A DNA stretch of 64,000 nucleotides. It comes from Pedobacter sp. UBA4863 (GTDB taxonomy: Bacteria > Bacteroidota > Bacteroidia > Sphingobacteriales > Sphingobacteriaceae). Below are positions 52,792 through 62,641 of the stretch, in pieces; the stretch's first letter is position 1; every line of letters begins with the position of its first letter. The translations under genes and the position numbers were made by a program. The notes below the pieces were generated by a model. The model made no database searches and had not been told where the DNA came from. It worked only from the letters and a program-made list of their open reading frames with translations. The stretch is taken from NCBI RefSeq assembly GCF_002399615.1, contig NZ_DHDZ01000038.1:83587-147586 (forward strand). Reading direction: 5' to 3'.

Positions 52792-53439
52792 CTAGGCTTG
52801 TTTTTTTTTAAATAGATACACTTTAGATTCTTTTCCTTTAAGTAAACGCTCTATATTTTTCTGATGTGTTACCAAAATAAGCACACACACACAGATGCTA
52901 TACAGCACTTCTGATTTTACCGATGACTGGAAAACAAAAACCGTACCTAAAGGAAAAGCAAAACCTGCACAAATAGAACTTAAAGAAACGTATTTTGAGG
53001 TTAATAGCACCACAATAAACACGCTTACACAAAGCAGGGCGGCCCACGGGTTTACCGCTAAAATCATCCCAAATAGCGTTGCTACACCTTTACCGCCTCT
53101 AAAACCTGCAAAAATTGGAAACAAATGTCCCATTACCGCAATTACACCAAGGGCCAATTCGTAATTAACAAATTGTGCAGAGTATTGCGGCCCTGTTACC
53201 GAAAGTCCAATTAAATAAGCGAGCTTAGTTGCTGTAAAGCCTTTCATGATATCAATGGTCATTACCACAATACCCGGTTTTTTCCCTAAAACTCTAAAAG
53301 TATTTGTAGCTCCCGCATTTCCACTGCCATATTCGCGTACGTCGATACCATAAAAGGCCTGCCCTAACCAAACCGCCGTAGGTATAGACCCCAAAAGGTA
53401 GGCAGCAATAAGTGCAGAAATAGAATAGATTGAAATCAT
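52792..53439 (-). CDS. plsY: Glycerol-3-phosphate acyltransferase PlsY
   Basis: PlsY transfers the acyl group of acyl-phosphate to glycerol 3-phosphate in the inner membrane, the first step of phospholipid synthesis. The 215-residue protein has five or so membrane segments and the family motifs LLGSIPTAVWLGQ, GSGNAGATNTFRVLG and HLFPIFAGFRGGKGVATLFG. It is on the minus strand after nadC. The acyl-phosphate maker PlsX is not in the window. Confidence 0.95.
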   Translation of the reverse strand: MISIYSISALIAAYLLGSIPTAVWLGQAFYGIDVREYGSGNAGATNTFRVLGKKPGIVVMTIDIMKGFTATKLAYLIGLSVTGPQYSAQFVNYELALGVIAVMGHLFPIFAGFRGGKGVATLFGMILAVNPWAALLCVSVFIVVLLTSKYVSLSSICAGFAFPLGTVFVFQSSVKSEVLYSICVCVLILVTHQKNIERLLKGKESKVYLFKKKQA

Positions 53440-53498
53440 CAGCCTACAATGATAATAAAAAAAATGTTCTCGAAAAGATTAGAAATCTGCTGCCCATA

Positions 53499-54341
53499 TT
53501 AAAAAGCCTTCAAACTCAAATCCAAGCTTTTTACAGAATGGGTCAATGCCCCCATCGAGATAAAATCAACACCGCACGCGGCATAATCAATTACGTTTTC
53601 TTCTAAAATTCCACCAGAAGCTTCAGTTAAAAACCTGCCATCAATTAGCTCTACAGCTTGTTTCAACAAGGGCAGCTCAAAATTATCGAGCATAATTCTA
53701 TCTACCTTACCAATGGCCAGTACTTGCTTCAGTTCTTCCAAATTTCTAACCTCTATTTCTATTTGAAGTTGCTTTCCAGTATCTTTTAAATAGGCGTTTG
53801 ACTGATTAATGGCATTTGCAATACTACCAGCGTAATCTACATGATTATCTTTAATCAAAATCATATCGTATAGCCCCATACGATGATTTACGCCACCACC
53901 AATTCTTACCGCCCATTTTTCCAAGTAACGTAACCCTGGTGTTGTTTTTCTTGTATCTAATACTTTTGTCTTGTAACCTTCCAAACGTTTTACAATGCGA
54001 TTTGTTTGCGTAGCAATGCCACTCATGCGCTGCATACAATTAAGCACTAAACGTTCGGCCAGTAATATGGCGTGTGTACTGCCATGAACGGTAAAAGCTA
54101 TATCGCCCAGATTTACCTCATCACCATCTTTCAAGAAAGTTTCCACTTTTAGTGAAGAATCTATTTGGTTAAAGATGGCCAATGCAAGCTCAACACCCGC
54201 TAAAATTCCTTTTTCCTTAACAATAAGTTTGGCTTTACCTTGCGTACCTAGAGGTATTGAAGCTAAAGAGGTGTGGTCACCATCTCCAATATCTTCAGCA
54301 ATTGCATTTTTTATAAACAGATCAATAAGTTTCTTATCCAA
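53499..54341 (-). CDS. nadC: Nicotinate-nucleotide pyrophosphorylase NadC
   Basis: NadC makes nicotinate mononucleotide from quinolinate and PRPP in NAD synthesis. The protein has about 280 residues with NRIVKRLEGYKTKVLDTRKTTPGLRYLEKWAVRIGGGVNHRMGLYDMILIKDNH as the active-site core. I place the start at TTG 54341 (MDKKLIDLFIKNAIAEDIGDGDHTS), because a -7 element TATTTTTG lies at 54360-54367 and the further upstream in-frame TTG codons overlap it. This gives the normal length. It lies on the minus strand downstream of the DUF4783 gene. Confidence 0.9.
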   Translation of the reverse strand: MDKKLIDLFIKNAIAEDIGDGDHTSLASIPLGTQGKAKLIVKEKGILAGVELALAIFNQIDSSLKVETFLKDGDEVNLGDIAFTVHGSTHAILLAERLVLNCMQRMSGIATQTNRIVKRLEGYKTKVLDTRKTTPGLRYLEKWAVRIGGGVNHRMGLYDMILIKDNHVDYAGSIANAINQSNAYLKDTGKQLQIEIEVRNLEELKQVLAIGKVDRIMLDNFELPLLKQAVELIDGRFLTEASGGILEENVIDYAACGVDFISMGALTHSVKSLDLSLKAF

Positions 54342-54359
54342 AACGATATAATTTTGCCA

Positions 54360-54367
54360 CAAAAATA
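54360..54367 (-). promoter_or_regulatory. nadC -7 element
   Basis: TATTTTTG on the minus strand fits TAnnTTTG exactly and lies 18 bp before the proposed TTG start of nadC. Confidence 0.55.
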
Positions 54368-54391
54368 GCAAAATGCATATTAATTATAGAA

Positions 54392-54790
54392 CTAGCTATC
54401 CTGTTCTATACGTAACTCTGTGATTAAAAAACTATTAGAAACTTTTTTCATGGTAATAGTTACCCTAAATTTCTCGGTTTTAGAAGTAAGGGAAAGAATA
54501 GTTAACCTATAATTGGGGTTATTGGTAAGCTTATGGATAATACTCGTTTTATTGGGCGGATTTTTAAGAAAAAAATCTTTAAGAATCTGTTCAGCTTGTG
54601 CTTTATTATATACATCTTCTTGATCAATAATGATCAATTCTATAGACGTAGCAAAACTTTTCGCAATTTCTTTAGAGTTACCTTGCCTAAATTTTACAGC
54701 TAACTCATCAGCAATATCTGCCTGCATGACCATTTGAGGCTGAAAGTTCAAAAACATTAGCATAAACGCAAGCGCAGACTTAAACATCAT
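54392..54790 (-). CDS. DUF4783 family exported protein
   Basis: This 132-residue protein has a hydrophobic N-terminus (MMFKSALAFMLMFLNFQPQMVM) that serves as signal or anchor. It is followed by a single small domain with the DUF4783 pattern IADELAVKFRQGNSKEIAKSFATSIELIIIDQED and QAEQILKDFFLKNPP. This NTF2-like family is conserved in Bacteroidota and lies near nadC in other members to my memory. Function unknown. It is divergent from gpmI and 51 bp upstream of nadC. Confidence 0.82.
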   Translation of the reverse strand: MMFKSALAFMLMFLNFQPQMVMQADIADELAVKFRQGNSKEIAKSFATSIELIIIDQEDVYNKAQAEQILKDFFLKNPPNKTSIIHKLTNNPNYRLTILSLTSKTEKFRVTITMKKVSNSFLITELRIEQDS

Positions 54791-54856
54791 CTTATAAAAC
54801 TAAAACGAACTTACCGCCAAAACTATGCCATTTATCTACATTTAAGCTCACAATTA

Positions 54857-54888
54857 TTGGATTCGGGGCTTATTTCAGTGTATATTTG
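54857..54888 (+). promoter_or_regulatory. Promoter of gpmI
   Basis: TATATTTG at 54881-54888 fits the -7 consensus exactly; TTG at 54857-54859 gives a 21-bp spacing for the -33 element. The leader to the gpmI ATG at 54922 is about 30 nt. Confidence 0.7.
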
Positions 54889-54921
54889 TACTACAATCTT
54901 TTACTAATAACAATTAACATA

Positions 54922-56442
54922 ATGCAAACTAAAAAACTGGTACTTTTAATTCTTGACGGATGGGGATATGGAAAAAAAGATAAATCTGATGCAGCCTATG
55001 CTGCAAAAACGCCTTTTTTCGATTCGTTACTTCTAAATTACCCCAACTCAAAGCTAGAAGCTTCTGGAGAGGCGGTTGGCCTACCGGCTGGCCAAATGGG
55101 AAATTCGGAAGTAGGCCACATGAATTTAGGTGCCGGACGTGTAGTTTACCAAGAACTGGGGCGCATTAACAAAGCTATCGCCGACCGTACCTTACACCAT
55201 AACCCAACCTTATTAAACGCATTTTCGTACGCGAAAGAGAACAATAAACCCGTACATTTTATAGGCCTTGTTTCTGATGGTGGCGTACATGCACACCTAA
55301 ACCATTTAATGGCCCTTTGTGATGCAGCCCAAGAAAACGGCTTGCAAGATGTATTTATCCACGCATTTTTAGATGGTAGAGATACAGCCCCTAATGGTGG
55401 CTTAAACTATATTAGCACTTTAGATAAACATTTAGCAAATGCTACTGGTAAGATTGCTAGCATAGTAGGCAGGTATTACGCCATGGACAGAGACAATAGA
55501 TGGGAACGTGTAAAATTAGCTTATGATGTAATGGTAAACGGGATTGGCGAAAAGTTTTCTAGTCCAGAATTAGCCATACAGCACTCTTATGCCGAAGGAA
55601 TTACAGATGAATTTACCAAACCAATGGTAATGGTAGATGAAAATGAAAATCCGATAGCGACAATAAAAGAAGGCGATGTTGTAATTTGTTTTAACTATAG
55701 AACAGATAGAGGTAGAGAAATTACCCAAGCACTTTCTCAAAAAGATTTTCCAGCGCAAAATATGCACAAACTACCATTGTATTATGTTACCATGACTACT
55801 TACGATGAAAGTTTTGAAAATGTGAACGTAATTTTTACAAAAGACGACTTAAACAACACCTTGGGCGAGGTTTTAGAAGCCAACCATAAAAATCAAATCA
55901 GAATAGCCGAGACTGAAAAATACCCTCACGTTACCTTCTTCTTTTCTGGCGGGAGAGAAAAGGAATTTGCAAATGAAAAACGCATTTTAGTGCCTTCGCC
56001 AAAAGTAGCAACCTACGATTTGCAGCCCGAAATGAGTGCAGCAGGAATTACCGAAGCAATTACTAAGGAATTGCAAAGCCAATGGCCTGATTTTGTTTGC
56101 TTAAACTTTGCCAATCCGGATATGGTTGGCCATACTGGCGTATTCGATGCTGTAGTTAAAGCTGTAGAAACGGTTGATGCCTGCACCAAAACTGTGGTAG
56201 AAACTGGAATTGCAAATGGCTACTCCTTTATTATTTTGGCCGACCACGGCAATGCAGAGTTTATGTTAAACCCAGATGGCTCCGTAAATACGGCACACAC
56301 CACCAACTTAGTGCCTTGCATATTAATTGATAAGGACTACAAAGCCATTGCAGATGGAAAATTGGGAGACATTGGCCCAACCATATTAAAAATAATGGAA
56401 ATAGAAGCTCCTTCAATTATGACAGGAAACTGTTTAGTATAA
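54922..56442 (+). CDS. gpmI: Cofactor-independent phosphoglycerate mutase GpmI
   Basis: GpmI interconverts 3- and 2-phosphoglycerate without 2,3-bisphosphoglycerate, using two Mn ions. From the ATG at 54922 it has 506 residues; an ATG at 54886 lies inside the promoter. Catalytic Ser62 is in GNSEVGHMNLGAGR and metal ligands include Asp12 of LILDGWGYG and the ILADHGNAEFML segment. Its stop overlaps the next ATG by one base. Confidence 0.96.
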   Translation: MQTKKLVLLILDGWGYGKKDKSDAAYAAKTPFFDSLLLNYPNSKLEASGEAVGLPAGQMGNSEVGHMNLGAGRVVYQELGRINKAIADRTLHHNPTLLNAFSYAKENNKPVHFIGLVSDGGVHAHLNHLMALCDAAQENGLQDVFIHAFLDGRDTAPNGGLNYISTLDKHLANATGKIASIVGRYYAMDRDNRWERVKLAYDVMVNGIGEKFSSPELAIQHSYAEGITDEFTKPMVMVDENENPIATIKEGDVVICFNYRTDRGREITQALSQKDFPAQNMHKLPLYYVTMTTYDESFENVNVIFTKDDLNNTLGEVLEANHKNQIRIAETEKYPHVTFFFSGGREKEFANEKRILVPSPKVATYDLQPEMSAAGITEAITKELQSQWPDFVCLNFANPDMVGHTGVFDAVVKAVETVDACTKTVVETGIANGYSFIILADHGNAEFMLNPDGSVNTAHTTNLVPCILIDKDYKAIADGKLGDIGPTILKIMEIEAPSIMTGNCLV

Positions 56443-56969
56443 TGAAACAATTAATTTTAGGCGTATTTGTTTTATCGTTGTTTTCTTGTAACCAACAAGA
56501 AGATAAAAAAACAAGTACGCCCAATTATTTTGATGTAGCTGGATATTTTAAGCAGGAAGCTGTGCGTTTACAAAAATTTAATCCTACCATACACAAAATC
56601 GTAAGTGCAAATGGCAAAAATGAGCAAAAAAATACTCACATAACCAACTGGGAAACAGAATTAACTAGTTTCAGCAGTGCTGATATTAACAAAGCTTCAT
56701 GGAAAGGAGAATTTACCGAAACGTTAAAGAATGATAACAGCTTAAGCTACACCACTAACAATCCAAAAATACCCATTAAAAAAATTGAGATTATAAAAAA
56801 TCATCATCAAATTAAGGGCATTAAAATATTTAAGCTAACCAACAACTACCTTTATACTTCTACAGATACCTTACTATATTATCCCGATAGTTTATATTTC
56901 ATTCGTAGTGAGCAAAAAATTAAACTGCTTAGCAAAAAGATATATCAAATTAAGGGAGAATGGAAGTAA
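56442..56969 (+). CDS. Hypothetical lipoprotein
   Basis: This 175-residue protein has a lipoprotein signal (MKQLILGVFVLSLFSCNQQ, lipid-bearing Cys16). The rest is a single soluble domain (NYFDVAGYFKQEAVRLQKFNPTI and ITNWETELTSFSSADINKASWKGEF), rich in Lys and Asn. The ATG overlaps the gpmI stop (TAATG), so translation is coupled. The family is not recognised; many related genomes keep it after gpmI, to my knowledge. It is convergent with the TPR gene, with a 2-bp gap. Confidence 0.75.
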   Translation: MKQLILGVFVLSLFSCNQQEDKKTSTPNYFDVAGYFKQEAVRLQKFNPTIHKIVSANGKNEQKNTHITNWETELTSFSSADINKASWKGEFTETLKNDNSLSYTTNNPKIPIKKIEIIKNHHQIKGIKIFKLTNNYLYTSTDTLLYYPDSLYFIRSEQKIKLLSKKIYQIKGEWK

Positions 56970-56971
56970 GC

Positions 56972-57598
56972 TTATTTTAAACTCGCAATTTGAGCCTTTA
57001 CATAATCAATCATAGCTATCACATCCTTTTTTAAGGGCTGCATGGTTAGTATCTTCTGGAAATCGGCTATAGAACTATTAAACAAAGCAATACAAGCATT
57101 TTTTTCTGCTGTTTTCTTTGACTTATACGATCTAAATATACCATAATCTTTATAGGCCACTCCCCTATTCTGTAAAATTTGGATATCTTCTTCTCCACTA
57201 ATTTCCATTGCTTTAGAAAAATCCTTAATTGCAGCCGTATAAAAGTCTTCCCGCATCTGGTTAAGGGCCTCCTTAGGTGCATTAGCTATGTTCAGCCTTG
57301 CTTTTCCTCTATAGTAATACGCAGAATAATCTGTTGGTTTTTGCGCTATTAAACGGGTATAAGCAGCTATGGCATTTTCAAAATCGGCATTTTGGAAATA
57401 AGAATAGCCCAACATTTTTAACACATTGGTATTATTAGGATTTTTAGCTTCTGCTTTCTCCAACGATACCACAGCCGCTTTAAAATCGCCCTTCATCCAA
57501 GCCTGTGCACCCTGTTTTTCGAAAACACTCTGTGCCTGAACTTTAAACCCAAATATGGCAGTTGCCAATAGTAAACAAGACTTTACAATAAGTTTCAT
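56972..57598 (-). CDS. TPR-repeat exported protein
   Basis: This protein has 208 residues from the ATG at 57598 (MKLIVKSCLLLATAIFGFKVQAQ, a signal peptide). Several tetratricopeptide repeats follow (QAWMKGDFKAAVVSLEKAEAKNPNNT, FQNADFENAIAAYTRLIAQKPTDYSAYYYRGKARL and others), which make a protein-binding solenoid in the periplasm. Binding partner unknown. It is divergent from lon across a 371-bp gap. Confidence 0.85.
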   Translation of the reverse strand: MKLIVKSCLLLATAIFGFKVQAQSVFEKQGAQAWMKGDFKAAVVSLEKAEAKNPNNTNVLKMLGYSYFQNADFENAIAAYTRLIAQKPTDYSAYYYRGKARLNIANAPKEALNQMREDFYTAAIKDFSKAMEISGEEDIQILQNRGVAYKDYGIFRSYKSKKTAEKNACIALFNSSIADFQKILTMQPLKKDVIAMIDYVKAQIASLK

Positions 57599-57871
57599 TA
57601 AAATATTTTTATAATAAGCGCACATTTATAAACCAAACGTGAGTTGCTAATTTACTTTTTGATATACAATTATACAATTAACGAACAATATTTATAATTA
57701 TGATAACCATTAATATTTTTAAGCAGCATGACTTTTTTGCCGAAAAGCATACTAGCCAAAAAAATATTTCATTTAACCACTATGTTTGCTTAATGCTAAA
57801 CTAATCTTATTTTCAAGGTGTTTAAGAAATATAAGGCCTAAAAAACATATCCTTAATGAAAAAAATATATT

Positions 57872-57900
57872 TTGGCATAAGAGTTGAAAATATAGGTTTG
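57872..57900 (+). promoter_or_regulatory. Promoter of lon
   Basis: TAGGTTTG at 57893-57900 fits the -7 element and TTG at 57872-57874 has an 18-bp spacing for the -33. The leader to the lon ATG at 57970 is about 65 nt. The remaining 270 bp of the 57599-57969 gap are AT-rich without other recognisable features. Confidence 0.7.
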
Positions 57901-57969
57901 CACAACTAATTGATAAATTTAAAGCGGCAATGCTGTCATATTGTCGCCTACCTTATAAATACAAACTCG

Positions 57970-60435
57970 ATGAACAAACAAGACCCGTTTGATTTTAATA
58001 CATTACCTATTATAAACGAAGACACAGAGTTTTTCCCATTAATGTCGCAACAGGATGAAGATGACATGAATAATGAAGAAACTCCCGAAATACTTTCTAT
58101 ACTTCCATTAAGAAATACTGTTTTATTTCCTGGGGTAGTTATACCTATTACTGTTGGCAGAGATAAGTCTATCAAATTAATAAAAGAAGCTTACAAAGGC
58201 GATAGGGTAATTGGTGTAGTGGCACAAAAAGATGTTTCTATTGAAGACCCTAGCTTTGAGCAATTGCATGGTGTAGGTACGGTAGCGCATATCATTAAGA
58301 TGCTGCAAATGCCCGATGGCAACACTACCGTAATTATTCAGGGCAAACAGCGTTTTCAATTGGTAGAAGAAGTACAAAACGAGCCATTCATTAAAGCTGT
58401 GGTGGCCAAGTTTGTAGAAACCAAACATAAAGCAGACAAAGAGTTTAAAGGCTTGGTAGCGGCAATTAAAGAAATGTCGAGCCAAATTATTCAGCTTTCT
58501 CCAAACATTCCGAGCGAGGCAGGAATTGCATTAAAAAATATCGAAAGCACCTCTTTTTTAATCAATTTCATTTCATCGAACATGAATGCCGATATGGCCG
58601 ACAAGCAAAAAATGCTTGAAATGGGCAACCTGCGCAAACGTGCCGAAAGAGTGATGGAACTGCTTACGCTAGAGTTGCAGATGTTAGAGTTGAAAAATCA
58701 GATCCAGTCTAAAGTTAGAACCGATTTAGATAAACAGCAACGCGACTATTTCCTTAACCAACAGCTAAAAACAATTCAGGAAGAATTAGGTAATTCGAGC
58801 GACCTTGAATTTGAGGCCTTGCAAGCACGTGCCAAAAAGAAAAAGTGGAAAGTTGAAGTTAAAGAGCATTTCAATAAAGAAATAGAAAAATTGGGTAGAA
58901 TGAACCCAGCTGCACCAGACTATTCTATACAAATGAATTATCTGGAGCTGCTTTTAGAGTTACCTTGGGGCGAGTTTACCAAAGACAATTTCGATTTAAA
59001 ACGTGCACAACGTGTTTTAGACAAAGACCATTTTGGTTTAGAAAAAGTAAAACAGCGTATCATCGAATATTTAGCAGTACTAAAGCTAAAACGCGATATG
59101 AAAGCGCCTATTTTATGCTTAGTTGGCCCTCCGGGAGTTGGTAAAACATCGTTAGGAAAATCTATTGCCAAAGCTTTAAACCGCAAATATGTACGTATGG
59201 CATTAGGCGGTGTAAGAGACGAAGCCGAAATTCGCGGGCACCGTAAAACCTACATCGGCGCTATGCCTGGCCGTATCATCCAGTCTATTAAAAAAGCAGG
59301 TGCAGACAACCCCGTGTTTGTTTTAGATGAGATTGATAAAGTAGGTTCTGATTTTAGAGGCGACCCTTCATCAGCTTTGCTAGAAGTGCTAGACCCTGAA
59401 CAAAACAGCGCTTTTAACGACCATTATGTAGAGGCCGATTACGATCTTTCGAATGTTTTGTTTATTGCTACGGCAAACTCTTTAAGCACCATACAACCTG
59501 CCTTGTTAGACCGTATGGAAATTATAGAAGTAAACGGTTATACCATTGAAGAGAAAATAGAAATTGCTAAAAAATATTTATTGCCAAAACAAAAAGAAAT
59601 ACACGGATTAGACAATAAACAAATCACGCTTAAAAACTCGTTAATTGAAAAAGTAATTGAAGATTATACAAGAGAAAGCGGTGTGCGTGGCTTAGAGAAA
59701 AAAATTGGTTCGTTGGTACGTGGTGTTGCCACTAAAATTGCCATGGAAGAAGCGTATGAACCAGCTTTAGATAACGCTGATGTAGAAAGAATTTTAGGCG
59801 CACCTATTTTTGATAAAGATGCATACGAAGGCAACGAAGTGGCAGGCGTAGTTACCGGCCTAGCTTGGACACAGGTTGGCGGCGATATTTTATTTATTGA
59901 GGCGAGCCTAAGCCCTGGCAAAGGCAAATTAACTTTAACAGGAAATTTGGGCGATGTAATGAAGGAATCTGCCGTAATTGCTTTGGCATACCTAAGGGCA
60001 CACGCCAATCTTTTCAATATCAATTACGAGCTTTTCGATAATTTCGATATCCACGTTCACGTACCTGCCGGCGCAACGCCTAAAGATGGCCCTTCGGCAG
60101 GTATTACCATGCTTACAGCGTTAACATCGGCATTTACGCAGCGTAAAGTAAAATCTAATTTAGCCATGACAGGCGAGATTACACTTCGCGGAAAAGTATT
60201 GCCAGTTGGCGGAATTAAAGAGAAAATCTTAGCTGCCAAACGTGCCAATATTAAGGAAATCATTTTATGTAAATCTAACCGCAAGGATATTTTAGAAATT
60301 AAAGAAGATTACATCAAGGATTTGAAATTTCACTATGTGAGTGACATGCAAGAAGTGATTAATTTGGCACTAACAAAAGACAAGGTTAAAAATCCGATTG
60401 ATTTAACAATAAAAACAAAGCCTAGTACCAATTAA
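57970..60435 (+). CDS. lon: ATP-dependent protease Lon
   Basis: Lon degrades misfolded and regulatory proteins. From the ATG at 57970 it has 821 residues; an ATG 60 bp earlier is a less likely start. Order: N-terminal substrate domain (about 40-240, [21 protein letters not shown]), coiled linker, AAA+ module with Walker [10 protein letters not shown] starting at 386 and Walker [12 protein letters not shown], and the peptidase domain with catalytic Ser709 (DGPSAGITM) and Lys750 ([15 protein letters not shown]). Complete. The LpxR-like gene begins 3 bp after its stop. Confidence 0.98.
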   Translation: MNKQDPFDFNTLPIINEDTEFFPLMSQQDEDDMNNEETPEILSILPLRNTVLFPGVVIPITVGRDKSIKLIKEAYKGDRVIGVVAQKDVSIEDPSFEQLHGVGTVAHIIKMLQMPDGNTTVIIQGKQRFQLVEEVQNEPFIKAVVAKFVETKHKADKEFKGLVAAIKEMSSQIIQLSPNIPSEAGIALKNIESTSFLINFISSNMNADMADKQKMLEMGNLRKRAERVMELLTLELQMLELKNQIQSKVRTDLDKQQRDYFLNQQLKTIQEELGNSSDLEFEALQARAKKKKWKVEVKEHFNKEIEKLGRMNPAAPDYSIQMNYLELLLELPWGEFTKDNFDLKRAQRVLDKDHFGLEKVKQRIIEYLAVLKLKRDMKAPILCLVGPPGVGKTSLGKSIAKALNRKYVRMALGGVRDEAEIRGHRKTYIGAMPGRIIQSIKKAGADNPVFVLDEIDKVGSDFRGDPSSALLEVLDPEQNSAFNDHYVEADYDLSNVLFIATANSLSTIQPALLDRMEIIEVNGYTIEEKIEIAKKYLLPKQKEIHGLDNKQITLKNSLIEKVIEDYTRESGVRGLEKKIGSLVRGVATKIAMEEAYEPALDNADVERILGAPIFDKDAYEGNEVAGVVTGLAWTQVGGDILFIEASLSPGKGKLTLTGNLGDVMKESAVIALAYLRAHANLFNINYELFDNFDIHVHVPAGATPKDGPSAGITMLTALTSAFTQRKVKSNLAMTGEITLRGKVLPVGGIKEKILAAKRANIKEIILCKSNRKDILEIKEDYIKDLKFHYVSDMQEVINLALTKDKVKNPIDLTIKTKPSTN

Positions 60436-60438
60436 AAA

Positions 60439-61389
60439 ATGTACAAAAAACTCGTTCTGGCTACTCTTGCCATTTTAGCTATTATTTATGATTCTTGTGC
60501 TCAAGAGTACAAGAACGAGTTTGCTTTTAAAAGTGATAATGACGCTTATCTTTGGTACGGCCAAGATCGTTATTACACTAACGGTTTGTTCGTTTATTTT
60601 AGACATGCGACCAACCAGCAAAAGCTAAACAAAAAACTCGAAAAGTTTATCTACGAGATAACCGCCGCACAAAAAATGTACAATCCGCGTTCCGGTTATA
60701 GCCCTGATCCAAAAACGCACGACAGACCTTTTGCGGCCTATTTATATGGCGGCGCAAGTGCAAATTTTTTCTATAAAAAAGAAAGTTTACTAAAAATTGG
60801 TGTACACTTAGGCGTAATTGGCCCTGATGCCTTAGGTGAAGATGCCCAAAAACTATTACATCGTATGGTTGGCTTTTACGAAGTACAAGGCTGGGATTAC
60901 CAAATTGCTAGCAGCATAGACTTCAACACTAGTGCCCAATACGCCAAACTATTACATCGTAGTACCGATAAAACTGTAGATTTCACTTTAGACAGTTATG
61001 TTAACCTTGGCACAACCTTTACCGGGGCAGGCCTAGGGGTAGTTTTCAGAGCTGGCGACATCAATCAGCTTTTTAATTCGGTGCATTACAATGCAGCAAT
61101 TGGCAACAATAGTAAAACGGAGAAACTGAAAAAGAAAGAGTTTTACTTTTACGCCAAACCGCAGTTAAATTATGTGGCGTACGATGCTACTGTACAGGGT
61201 AGTTTAGCTAACGGCCATAGTCCCGTAACGTTTGGTGTAAAACCTTTGGTGTTTTCGCAAACTTTGGGCTTCAATTATAGCAGTCCCCGTTTTACAATAG
61301 ATTATAGCTTGATATTTTTGTCTAAAGAAATTAAAAGCAATGCAAAGGCGCATCAATACGGCAGTATTTCTATGTATTATCGGTTTTAA
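60439..61389 (+). CDS. LpxR-like (DUF2219) outer-membrane protein
   Basis: This 316-residue protein has a signal peptide (MYKKLVLATLAILAIIYDSCAQ) and belongs to the DUF2219/lipid A deacylase LpxR family. LpxR removes the 3'-acyloxyacyl chain of lipid A in the outer membrane. The start of the barrel reads NEFAFKSDNDAYLWYGQDRYYTNGLFVYFRHAT, which holds the family Asn-Asp-Tyr features, followed by RPFAAYLYGGASANFFYKKESLLKIGVHLGVIGP. Enzymatic activity is inferred from the family. It starts 3 bp after lon and shares its transcript. Confidence 0.85.
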   Translation: MYKKLVLATLAILAIIYDSCAQEYKNEFAFKSDNDAYLWYGQDRYYTNGLFVYFRHATNQQKLNKKLEKFIYEITAAQKMYNPRSGYSPDPKTHDRPFAAYLYGGASANFFYKKESLLKIGVHLGVIGPDALGEDAQKLLHRMVGFYEVQGWDYQIASSIDFNTSAQYAKLLHRSTDKTVDFTLDSYVNLGTTFTGAGLGVVFRAGDINQLFNSVHYNAAIGNNSKTEKLKKKEFYFYAKPQLNYVAYDATVQGSLANGHSPVTFGVKPLVFSQTLGFNYSSPRFTIDYSLIFLSKEIKSNAKAHQYGSISMYYRF

Positions 61390-61413
61390 CTCCTAAATCC
61401 CTTAAAAGGGACT
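61390..61413. repeat. CCCCTAAATCCCC-family element between convergent genes
   Basis: CTCCTAAATCCCTTAAAAGG fills the gap between the LpxR-like and arfB stop codons. It is a shorter relative of the 28015-28096 palindrome. Confidence 0.7.
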
Positions 61414-61415
61414 TT

Positions 61416-61838
61416 TTACCATTCCCCTTTTGCGGAGCGAGGGGCTTTCCTACTCTCTTTCTTTTGTGCGTTTGCCGCTTTGTTTGCTAAGCGTTTTTCT
61501 TTAACTGCTTTTGGAACTTTAGTTGCCCTTCTAGGTTTTTGCTCTGTTAAGCCAGCTTTCAAAATTGCCGTAAGCTTTAGCAAAGCACGTTGTTTATTTA
61601 ACAACTGGCTTCTATCTTCTTGCGAAATTACGTGTAGCAAACCTTCGGTATCTAACCTCGACACCAGTTTTTCTTTTAAACGTTGCTTTTCTTCGTCAGT
61701 AAAAAAATGCGCCTCGTCGATATTAAAAACAAGTTCTACTTTACTCGAAACCTTATTTACATTTTGCCCGCCTTTACCACCACTTCTCGAGGTTTTAAAG
61801 CTCACTATTTTCAATATTTCTGCGGGTTCTGGTAACAT
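61416..61838 (-). CDS. arfB: Ribosome rescue hydrolase ArfB
   Basis: ArfB frees peptides from stalled ribosomes independently of tmRNA. The 140-residue protein has the catalytic GGQ at 23-25 in SGGKGGQNVNKVSSKVEL and the basic C-terminal tail that enters the mRNA channel (RATKVPKAVKEKRLANKAAN). It is thus a second rescue system next to SmpB at 33.7 kb. It is divergent from cmk. Confidence 0.95.
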   Translation of the reverse strand: MLPEPAEILKIVSFKTSRSGGKGGQNVNKVSSKVELVFNIDEAHFFTDEEKQRLKEKLVSRLDTEGLLHVISQEDRSQLLNKQRALLKLTAILKAGLTEQKPRRATKVPKAVKEKRLANKAANAQKKESRKAPRSAKGEW

Positions 61839-61882
61839 GGCACAAAAGTAGTTTTAATTTCATTAAGTAGGTCTAACTGTAT

Positions 61883-61890
61883 TATATTTG
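61883..61890 (+). promoter_or_regulatory. cmk -7 element, short leader
   Basis: TATATTTG ends 7 bp before the cmk ATG, so the transcript has a very short leader. Confidence 0.6.
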
Positions 61891-61897
61891 CAGCAAT

Positions 61898-62584
61898 ATG
61901 AGAAAAAATCTGGTGATAGCCATAGATGGTTACTCGTCTTGCGGAAAAAGTACCTTAGCAAAAGCACTAGCAAAGAAATTAGGCTTTATCTATATCGACA
62001 GTGGTGCCATGTATCGAGCCATTACCTTGTATTTTTTACGCAACAATGTGGATTTTGAAAATCACGATGCCGTTGTAGATGCCCTGCAGCACATCGAATT
62101 AAACTTCCATTCAAAAGATTACGAATCGCACATCACCTTAAATGGCGAAGAAGTTTCTGATGAAATCAGATTAATGCCGGTTTCTGAAGCGGTAAGCCCA
62201 GTTTCGGCCATTAAGGAAGTGCGCAAAGAAATGGTGAAACAGCAGCAACGCATGGGAAAATCGAAAAACATTGTAATGGATGGTCGTGATATTGGCACGG
62301 CTGTTTTTCCGGATGCGCAGGTGAAATTTTTCATGACAGCCGACCCTAAAATTAGGGCAGAACGCCGTTACAATGAAATGTTAGCCAAAGGCGATACTAC
62401 TATTACCTTAGAAGAAGTATTTGAAAACATTGCCCATCGTGATTATGCGGACACCACCAGAGAGGAAAGCCCGCTTACACGTGCCGAAGACGCTATTATT
62501 TTAGACAATACCGATATTACTGAAGAAGAACAATTGGCTTTTGCTTTAGAGAAAGTTGAACCATTCCTAAATCAAGCTGTATAA
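61898..62584 (+). CDS. cmk: Cytidylate kinase Cmk
   Basis: Cmk phosphorylates CMP and dCMP with ATP. The 228-residue protein has the P-loop GYSSCGKSTLAKALAKKLG near residues 11-29, the substrate-binding YIDSGAMYRAITL and VMDGRDIGTAVFPDAQVKFFMTAD segments. In many Bacteria cmk is followed by rpsA; here a DUF1080 gene stands between it and the S1-like start at 63986. It is preceded by an exact -7 element. Confidence 0.97.
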   Translation: MRKNLVIAIDGYSSCGKSTLAKALAKKLGFIYIDSGAMYRAITLYFLRNNVDFENHDAVVDALQHIELNFHSKDYESHITLNGEEVSDEIRLMPVSEAVSPVSAIKEVRKEMVKQQQRMGKSKNIVMDGRDIGTAVFPDAQVKFFMTADPKIRAERRYNEMLAKGDTTITLEEVFENIAHRDYADTTREESPLTRAEDAIILDNTDITEEEQLAFALEKVEPFLNQAV

Positions 62585-62641
62585 TTTTTTTACTGATTCT
62601 ATAAATTTTCTCTTATATTTCATCCATTAGATACGAATTGG

